From NCBI RefSeq assembly GCF_023078455.1, contig NZ_CP095740.1:1910001-1974000 (forward strand): a stretch of 64,000 nt of DNA, written 5' to 3'. The notes beneath the pieces are model-generated. The model saw nothing but the letters and a program-made list of their open reading frames with translations, had not been told where the DNA came from and did no database searches. This stretch comes from Luteibacter aegosomatis (GTDB lineage Bacteria > Pseudomonadota > Gammaproteobacteria > Xanthomonadales > Rhodanobacteraceae). Shown piece by piece: positions 58,366 through 64,000 of the stretch (positions within the stretch are counted from its first letter, which is position 1; the number at the start of each line of letters is the position of its first letter). The translations under genes were made by a program, and so were the position numbers.

Positions 58366-58540
58366 CACCCCTGTCGGCGGGGGGCATGGTGCCGCCCGCC
58401 GTCTCCCTCGGGCGGACCTGTGTCGCGACTTCAGCAGCATGGTGCTAGCGCCGGTAGCGAACCTCCCTATAGAGTTGGGGGATTCGGCGCATCGCCGGGA
58501 GGAGCGGCGTGAGCCGCATAACGAGGGAGTACGTCGTTCC

Positions 58541-60910
58541 ATGCTCAGAAGTACGCTGATCGCCACGGCGCTCGCGGTTGCGCTTGCCGGATGCTCGACC
58601 CTGCCGCAGCCCAACGATGATGGCGCATTGCAGCGGGAAGCGCTGGCCGGCACCGAAAAGCCGGCCCCGCGTCCGAAGATCGTCAGCCCCACGGGCCAGC
58701 CGCCCGCGGCCGTCGTCGCGTCGCCGCAGATCACCTCCGGCACCGGCGAGTTCGTCAAGCCGGTGGGCCTGGCCGAACCCAAGCCCGTCGCCGAAGGCGC
58801 GGGCACCGTCACCTTCAATTTCGAAAACCAGCCGGTCGAATCGGTGGTGAAGGCCATCCTGGGCGACCTGCTGCACGAGAACTACTCCATCGTGCCGGGC
58901 GTGCAGGGCAACGTCTCGTTCTCCACGTCCCAGCCGGTCACGGCCGAGCAGGCGCTTCCTATCCTGGAGACGCTGCTGTCGTGGACCAACAACGCCCTGG
59001 TGCGCACCAACGGCCGCTACGTGGTGATGCCCTCGAAAGAGGCCGTGCCGGGCAACGTGGTGCCGAGCATCGGCGCGAACGCACCGGCCGGCGGCCTGCA
59101 GGCGCGGTTGTATCCGTTGCATTACATCTCGGCCACCGAGATGCAGAAGCTGATCAAGCCGTTCGCGCGGCCGGACGCCACGTTGCTGGCCGATCCCACC
59201 CGCAACGTGCTGGTGATGGCGGGCACGTCCACGGAACTGGACAACTACGACCGCACGGTGAAGACGTTCGACGTCGACTGGCTCAAGGGTATGTCGGTGG
59301 GCGTGTTCAGCCTGCAACGCGCGGAAGTGAAAGACCTCACGCCGATGCTCGACAAACTGTTCGGCGACAAGGGCAATACGCCCATGGCCGGGCTGCTGCG
59401 CTTCATTCCCATCGAGCGCACGAACTCGCTGGTGGTGATCAGCCCGCAGGCGGACTACCTCGATGAAGTGCGCAGCTGGATCGATCGGATCGACCGGGGC
59501 GGCGGCAACGAGCCGCAGCTCTACGTCTACGACGTGCGCAACGTGCAGGCCGCGGACCTGGCCGATTACCTGTCGGACATCTACGGCGGCGGTTCGGGTG
59601 GCGGCCGTTCGGGCGACAGCGGCGGCAGGGTCGGTCCCGGCCTCACCTCGGGTACGCTCGGCGGCGACAGCGACCTGGGCAACCGCGGCGGTTCGGGGTT
59701 GGGCAGCACCACGAGTGGCTTCGGCAACAGCTCGTCCTCGAGTTCGGGCATCCTTGGCAGCACGAGCAACAACAACGGACTCGGCAGCGGCATGTCCTCG
59801 TCGGGCACGAGCGGCGGCCTCGGCGGTGGCTCGTACAGCAGCAGCGGTGGCGGTTTCGCCGGCAGCGGCTTCAGCGACCTGGACTCCCCGCGCCGCCAGC
59901 GCAGCGGCCCCATCACCACCGAAGACGGCGTGCGCATCACCTCGGTCGACAACAACAACCAGTTGATGGTGCGTTGCCGTCCGTCGCAGTGGTCGGAGAT
60001 CGAGCAGGCCATCAAGCGCCTGGATGCCGTGCCGCTGCAAGTACAGATCGAGACGCGCATCCTCGAAGTCGCGTTGCACGGCGACCTCGAATTCGGCGTG
60101 CAGTGGTACCTCGAAGGCCTCGTGGGCGGCACCAACGGTTCGGTGGGCCAGCCGGGCAACAAGCAGCAATGGGCGTTCGGTAACGCCGGTAACGTCTACA
60201 ATCCGGCCAAGGACGCGTTCTTCTACTCGTTCGTGAACAACAACATCGCCGTCGCCCTGCATGCGCTGGAGCAGAACGGCAATACCAAGGTGTTGTCGGC
60301 ACCCTCGCTGGTGGTGATGAACAACCAGAAGGCGCACATCCAGGTCGGCCAGCAGCTTCCCATCACGCAGACCTTCGTCAACACCAATTCGAATACGGAC
60401 AACACGTTCGGCGAGGTGGAGTACAAGGACACCGGCGTGATCCTCAACGTGCGCCCGCGCGTGAACCCGGGCGGCCTGGTCTACATGAACGTGAGCCAGG
60501 TGGTCAGCTCGCCGGGATCACGGGACGCTTCGGGCAACTTCCCGATCAACCAGCGCGAGGTCGCCACGCAGGTGGCGGTGCAGAGTGGGCAAACCGTGCT
60601 GCTGGGCGGCATGATCCAGCAGAACGACGTGCTTTCGGACACCGGTATCCCGGGCCTCAACCGTATTCCCATCTTCGGTCGCCTGTTCGGCAGCACGTCC
60701 CGCACCCGCGACCGCACGGAACTGCTGGTGCTGATCACGCCCAAGGTCATCACCGACGGCAATGACGCCAAGCAGGTCACCGACGAATACCAGCGCAAGT
60801 TCGAGTCGCTGCGTCCGTATACGGGCGGAGCCGCCGCCGGCAAGCCCGCGGCCACCACCACGCGGTTGGGCAATGGCGAGCCGACCGTGACGATTCCTGC
60901 CCATCGCTGA
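58541..60910 (+). CDS. gspD: Type II secretion secretin GspD (lipoprotein, XpsD-like)
   Basis: A 789-residue outer-membrane secretin with a lipoprotein signal (LIATALAVALAGC, Cys17), unlike the non-lipidated GspD of Vibrio. N0/N1 domains start TVTFNFENQPVESVVKAILG and are followed by N2/N3 repeats; a Gly/Ser-rich insertion of about 110 residues (near 345-455, GGSGGGRSGDSGGRVGPG through SSSGGGFAGSG) sits within N3; the secretin domain has LQVQIETRILEVALHGDLEF, VLSAPSLVVMNNQKAHIQVG QQLP and a C-terminal block VAVQSGQTVLLGGMIQQNDV. Other gsp genes are not in the window, so it may be an orphan or the end of a distant operon. Confidence 0.9.
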   Translation: MLRSTLIATALAVALAGCSTLPQPNDDGALQREALAGTEKPAPRPKIVSPTGQPPAAVVASPQITSGTGEFVKPVGLAEPKPVAEGAGTVTFNFENQPVESVVKAILGDLLHENYSIVPGVQGNVSFSTSQPVTAEQALPILETLLSWTNNALVRTNGRYVVMPSKEAVPGNVVPSIGANAPAGGLQARLYPLHYISATEMQKLIKPFARPDATLLADPTRNVLVMAGTSTELDNYDRTVKTFDVDWLKGMSVGVFSLQRAEVKDLTPMLDKLFGDKGNTPMAGLLRFIPIERTNSLVVISPQADYLDEVRSWIDRIDRGGGNEPQLYVYDVRNVQAADLADYLSDIYGGGSGGGRSGDSGGRVGPGLTSGTLGGDSDLGNRGGSGLGSTTSGFGNSSSSSSGILGSTSNNNGLGSGMSSSGTSGGLGGGSYSSSGGGFAGSGFSDLDSPRRQRSGPITTEDGVRITSVDNNNQLMVRCRPSQWSEIEQAIKRLDAVPLQVQIETRILEVALHGDLEFGVQWYLEGLVGGTNGSVGQPGNKQQWAFGNAGNVYNPAKDAFFYSFVNNNIAVALHALEQNGNTKVLSAPSLVVMNNQKAHIQVGQQLPITQTFVNTNSNTDNTFGEVEYKDTGVILNVRPRVNPGGLVYMNVSQVVSSPGSRDASGNFPINQREVATQVAVQSGQTVLLGGMIQQNDVLSDTGIPGLNRIPIFGRLFGSTSRTRDRTELLVLITPKVITDGNDAKQVTDEYQRKFESLRPYTGGAAAGKPAATTTRLGNGEPTVTIPAHR

Positions 60911-60948
60911 TACCCGTCGCCCCGGCGGGACGTCGCCGGGGCGATGTC

Positions 60949-61308
60949 TTATCGACTCAGAAGCGGGGAAGCGTAAGTCGGCTTCGGTCGATAGGGCTGC
61001 GCGGAGGTGCCCAGGTTCGGCCCCATCCGGTTGCGCAGGCCACTGGCGTTGTACAGCCCCAGGGTGTTGGTCGCCTGTTTCGTCAGGTCCATTCCCGGGA
61101 CGGCAGGTGCCGTGGGTGCCGGGGCCGCCACCACGGCGTTGAGGCAGGCATAGGACAGGGCGCCGCCGGCGCTTCCGGCTCGTGACGGCTCCACGCATCC
61201 GGCGTCCGCCGATGCGTGAATGGCGGGCAATTCGATCGCTTGCTGGGCCGTGGCGTAACCGGCCGAAAGGGCGAGCGGGATACCGATCCACATTTGCCGA
61301 ATACGCAT
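60949..61308 (-). CDS. Small secreted protein of unknown function
   Basis: A 119-residue protein with a likely signal peptide (MRIRQMWIGIPLALSAGYATA-QQ) and a low-complexity, Pro/Ala-rich body with two Cys (DAGCVEPSRAG, ALSYACLNAVV). The ATG at 61308 fits; upstream in-frame sequence is unlike coding DNA. It converges on gspD with 38 bases between the stops. No domain recognised. Confidence 0.55.
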   Translation of the reverse strand: MRIRQMWIGIPLALSAGYATAQQAIELPAIHASADAGCVEPSRAGSAGGALSYACLNAVVAAPAPTAPAVPGMDLTKQATNTLGLYNASGLRNRMGPNLGTSAQPYRPKPTYASPLLSR

Positions 61309-61491
61309 GCTTCTGTTCCCTGGGCGACCGAGGGGCGGATTGTGGCGCACGCCAAGGGTTGGGAACGTTACACGTGACATGTCATGTCGCGGTCACGAAG
61401 GTTGTCATGAAAAGTGCGCCATTGCGTCATTTGGCGACCCTAGCCTTCGCTCAAGACGAGTCCCGTTACCGCTCCCGCGCGAGGTACGACC

Positions 61492-62175
61492 GTGGCACGC
61501 AGCGTCATCGCGTTCGTCGCGTGCGTCGTCCTGCTCGGCGCGGCCATCTGCCGTGCACAGGACGGGGCTTCGACGGCAACGCCACGGGGGACGGAAGAGA
61601 CGCATGCACCGACGCGCTTCGACATCGATGCACAACCGCTCGCCGGTGCCTTGCGCGGCTTCAGCGAAGCGACCGGCATCGCCGTGCTCTTCGATGATGC
61701 TCTCGTGGCGCAGCGTGAAACGCAGGGCATCCACGGCACGACGGAACCTCGCGACGCGCTGCGCATCCTGCTTATCGGAACCGGCCTCGAGGCCCGGTTT
61801 TCCTCGATGAACGCTTTTACCGTCACGGCCGTCGATACGCCGGATGCCACGGGGGATGGCCCCTCGCCCGACGACGCTCGTCCCGAACTCGACGAGCGCA
61901 TGGCCGCCGAGGTCCAGCGCGCCATCGAGCGGGCGCTCTGCGCGCATCGGACGACGCGGCCGGGGCGCTACCGCCTGGCCATGCAGTTGTGGACGGACGA
62001 GCAGGGCGCGGTGTCCCAGGTGTTCCCGCTGGCCGCGTCCGACGATCCCAGGCGTGACGGCGACGTGGTCGCCGCCCTGCGCGGCAAGCGGCTTCCGGGG
62101 GTGACGTCCCGTTTCGGTCCCGTGACCGTGCTGATCCGTCCGTCGTCCTCGACACCCTGCGGAGACGAAGGATGA
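61492..62175 (+). CDS. Secreted STN-domain protein ahead of the ECF sigma factor
   Basis: A 227-residue protein with a signal peptide (SVIAFVACVVLLGAAICRA-QD), then an STN domain (about 42-105: TRFDIDAQPLAGALRGFSEA TGIAVLFDDALVAQ), as found at the N-termini of TonB-dependent transducers and secretins, and a C-terminal region resembling the TonB C-terminal fold (RYRLAMQLWTDEQGAVSQVF, VVAALRGKRLPGV). A free-standing STN protein could relay a signal between an outer-membrane protein and the FecR-like protein two genes on. Its end overlaps the sigma-factor start (ATGA). The start is a GTG. Confidence 0.75.
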   Translation: MARSVIAFVACVVLLGAAICRAQDGASTATPRGTEETHAPTRFDIDAQPLAGALRGFSEATGIAVLFDDALVAQRETQGIHGTTEPRDALRILLIGTGLEARFSSMNAFTVTAVDTPDATGDGPSPDDARPELDERMAAEVQRAIERALCAHRTTRPGRYRLAMQLWTDEQGAVSQVFPLAASDDPRRDGDVVAALRGKRLPGVTSRFGPVTVLIRPSSSTPCGDEG

Positions 62176-62717
62176 CCTCCATGGATACGACCCTCCTCGG
62201 CGTGTTCGTCGACAACTACGAAAACTTCCGCCGGCGCTTGCGCCGCCGGCTCCGCTCGGACGACCTCGCCGACGACGTGATGCAGGAGACCTTCCTGCGC
62301 GTGGAAAAGCTCGATCGTTCCGAGGAGCGCGCCGAGCATCCCACGGGCTATCTGTTCCGCATGGCGCTGAACATGGCCGTGGACCACCATCGTTCGCAGG
62401 GACGCCTGCTCACCGGCGACGAAGTCAACGATCTGATCCACGGCATCGACGACACGCTCGATCCGCCGACCGTGCTCGCTTCGCGCCAGGACCTCGTGGC
62501 CCTCGCCGACGCCATGGATTCGCTCACCCGTCGACAGCGGGAGATCCTCATGGCCGCGCGCGTCGACGAACAGCCGCAAGCCGATATCGCCGATCGCTTC
62601 GGCATCTCCCTTCGCATGGTCGGCAAGGAACTGAAGAGGGCGTTGGACATCTGTGCCGAAAAAGTGGGACGTAAGTCCGTTCAGCGGTTCGGTCCGGGCG
62701 CCGGTGGATCGTCATGA
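62172..62717 (+). CDS. FecI-like ECF sigma factor
   Basis: A 181-residue ECF sigma factor of the iron-transport (FecI) group. Region 2: NYENFRRRLRRRLRSDDLAD DVMQETFLRVEKLDR with HPTGYLFRMALNMAVDHHRS; region 4: DAMDSLTRRQREILMAARVD EQPQADIADRFGISLRMVGK ELKRALDICAEK. It starts within the stop of the STN gene and its own stop overlaps the FecR-like gene (ATGA), so three proteins are made from one message. The target is most likely the adjacent two-partner secretion locus. Confidence 0.9.
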   Translation: MTSMDTTLLGVFVDNYENFRRRLRRRLRSDDLADDVMQETFLRVEKLDRSEERAEHPTGYLFRMALNMAVDHHRSQGRLLTGDEVNDLIHGIDDTLDPPTVLASRQDLVALADAMDSLTRRQREILMAARVDEQPQADIADRFGISLRMVGKELKRALDICAEKVGRKSVQRFGPGAGGSS

Positions 62718-63697
62718 CCGGTATGGACACGACGACGATCCACGAGAGCGAGCGCCAGGCACGGGCATGGCTCGTGCACCTGACGTCCGGCACGGCCACG
62801 CGCGAGGACGGCGAGGCCTTCCGCCGCTGGTGCCTGGCCAGCCCACAGCATGCGCAGGCGTTCGCGCGCATGCGGCAGATGTGGGAAGACATCGGGCCTG
62901 CCCTGGTACATCGGCGTAGCGTTCGCGAACGCGGCGAACGCGGCGAGCGCGCGCCTCCGCGCCACGAGGTGCGCATGGGACGCCGTGCCTTTCTCGCCAC
63001 GGCGGTCGCGGCGTCGGTCGCTGCCGTCGTTCTCGCGCGCCACGGCTTTCCGCTGGGCGATGCCTCCGGCGACCGGGGACTGCGCACGGCGATCGGCGAG
63101 CAGAAGCACGTGGAAGTCGGCCGGGGCGTGGCCCTGGAGATGAATACGAACACCGACATCGGCCTGCGTTCGAGCGCGGGCGAGGTCACGGGCATGCGCC
63201 TGCGCGAGGGCGAGGCGGTGGTGCGCATCGCCCCGTCGCGCACCGATCCCTTCGTGGTCGAGATGGACGACGCGCGCGTGGTGTCGGCACCGGGCGCATC
63301 GTTCGCCGTGCGCTGCGTGGACGGCCGTTCGGCGGTCACTTGCCTCGACGGACAGGCCGTGCTCGTGCGTGGCGTGGAAACGACGCGGGTGAAGCCTTCG
63401 CAGCAGGTCGCGTTCGACGATGCCGGTATCGCCGCGCCCGTGGCGGTGAACCCCGAGACGGCACTGGCATGGCGTAGCCGCGTACTCATCTACGACAACC
63501 TGCCTTTGTCCGACGTGGTCGCCGACATCAATCGCTATCGTCCGGGCCGCATCCTGATCACCGATCCCGACCTCGGCGAGCGTCGCGTGCATGCGCGCTT
63601 CACCCTCGACCAGATGGCCGATGTCGCCACCCTCATCAAGGACGCCTACGGCGCGCACGTGACGCGCCTTCCGGGCGGCTGGGTCTTGCTGAGCTAA
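62714..63697 (+). CDS. FecR-like anti-sigma/transducer
   Basis: A 327-residue inner-membrane regulator. N-terminal DUF4880-like anti-sigma part (ARAWLVHLTSGTATREDGEA FRRWCLASPQHAQAFARMRQ MWEDI), a membrane helix (AFLATAVAASVAAVVLARHG), the periplasmic FecR domain (RTAIGEQKHVEVGRGVALEM, LREGEAVVRIAP, VVSAPGASFAVRCVDGRSAV) and a C-terminal STN-like domain (NLPLSDVVADINRYRPGRIL). It would hold or activate the ECF sigma factor at 62172. Its start overlaps that gene. Confidence 0.9.
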   Translation: MTGMDTTTIHESERQARAWLVHLTSGTATREDGEAFRRWCLASPQHAQAFARMRQMWEDIGPALVHRRSVRERGERGERAPPRHEVRMGRRAFLATAVAASVAAVVLARHGFPLGDASGDRGLRTAIGEQKHVEVGRGVALEMNTNTDIGLRSSAGEVTGMRLREGEAVVRIAPSRTDPFVVEMDDARVVSAPGASFAVRCVDGRSAVTCLDGQAVLVRGVETTRVKPSQQVAFDDAGIAAPVAVNPETALAWRSRVLIYDNLPLSDVVADINRYRPGRILITDPDLGERRVHARFTLDQMADVATLIKDAYGAHVTRLPGGWVLLS

Positions 63698-63835
63698 TCC
63701 ACCCGTCGGCCGGAACCGCCGGGACGATGAATTTTTCGTGACAACGGTTCAGTGCCACCCGGGTCCGCGCGTCTTGTGGGCAACGGTTCGACAGGGGAAG
63801 GTCTCAGTGGCTACACGAGCAGTACGGGTGCGCGC

Positions 63836-64000
63836 ATGATGCGTGTCACGACCTCGCGGAGCATGCGCGCTCTCGCGCTGGCCGTCGCGTTCGTCTTCGT
63901 GCCGGATGTGTCGGCCCAGGAGGCACCGCCATCGTTCGACGTGAACGAATACGTCGTCGACGGCAACACCACGCTGCAGGCGCTCGACATCGAAACGGCC
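63836..64000 (+). CDS. Two-partner secretion outer-membrane transporter (TpsB/FhaC-like), start only
   Basis: The last 55 codons of the window begin with a signal peptide (SMRALALAVAFVFVPDVSA-QE), then FDVNEYVVDGNTTLQALDIE TA, which matches the start of the POTRA domain of ShlB/FhaC-family transporters (the VNEYxVxGNTxLxxxxIExA pattern). ATGs at 63836 and 63839 are both possible. The gene runs out of the window. It lies 138 bases after the FecR-like gene. Confidence 0.7.
   Translation, partial: MMRVTTSRSMRALALAVAFVFVPDVSAQEAPPSFDVNEYVVDGNTTLQALDIETA

Overview
The window looks like chromosomal DNA of a GC-rich gammaproteobacterium of the Xanthomonadales, most likely Rhodanobacteraceae (Luteibacter/Dyella-like). 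The evidence is the gene order recN | hrcA-grpE-dnaK-dnaJ-dapB ... carA-carB-greA, smpB next to tmRNA with ratA-rnfH-bamE-fur, a 41-residue L36 with a GTG start, RHS tips and palindromic repeats of types common in this order, and an orphan lipoprotein secretin. No database search was run, so the genus is an inference.

Layout. 1-8 kb is a stress and regulation neighbourhood: aldo/keto reductase with a divergent LysR, a YetF gene cut by one stop codon, a hybrid sensor kinase, a frameshifted glycosyltransferase, yjdM, and a TetX-like monooxygenase facing a TetR gene across three copies of one palindrome. 8.3-14.3 kb is the most unusual part. It is a minus-strand cluster with two paralogous HExxH proteins resembling alpha-ketoglutarate HExxH peptide hydroxylases, each paired with an ATP-grasp-like domain (separate in one set, fused in the other), a SAM methyltransferase, and two candidate precursor peptides (17 and 97 residues) with similar N-termini and similar upstream hairpins. 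I read it as a duplicated RiPP-type peptide-modification locus.

14.3-20.1 kb is a decayed accessory zone: non-coding DNA, RHS tips with a frameshift, a VOC/TetR pair with a clear operator, and a broken tyrosine recombinase lying against the 3' end of tmRNA, as expected for an old ssrA-targeted island. 20.2-44.7 kb is mostly core genome: ssrA-smpB, ratA-rnfH, bamE, fur, a NarL-type two-component pair, recN, the heat-shock genes, dapB, a Mn2+ (yybP-ykoY) riboswitch in front of a CaCA-type exporter, carAB-greA, and a SigJ/AhpD-like/cupin group.

45-48 kb is an AT-richer cassette of lipase effector, membrane protein and duplicated candidate immunity lipoprotein. 48-61 kb holds an OFA-type MFS transporter, a diguanylate cyclase, a thermolysin-like protease, rpmJ, a LysR with 3-oxoacid CoA-transferase genes, 6-phosphogluconate dehydrogenase and a GspD secretin. 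The window ends in an STN-domain protein, ECF sigma factor and FecR-like anti-sigma gene, followed by the start of a two-partner secretion outer-membrane transporter, which suggests cell-surface signalling control of a secreted exoprotein.
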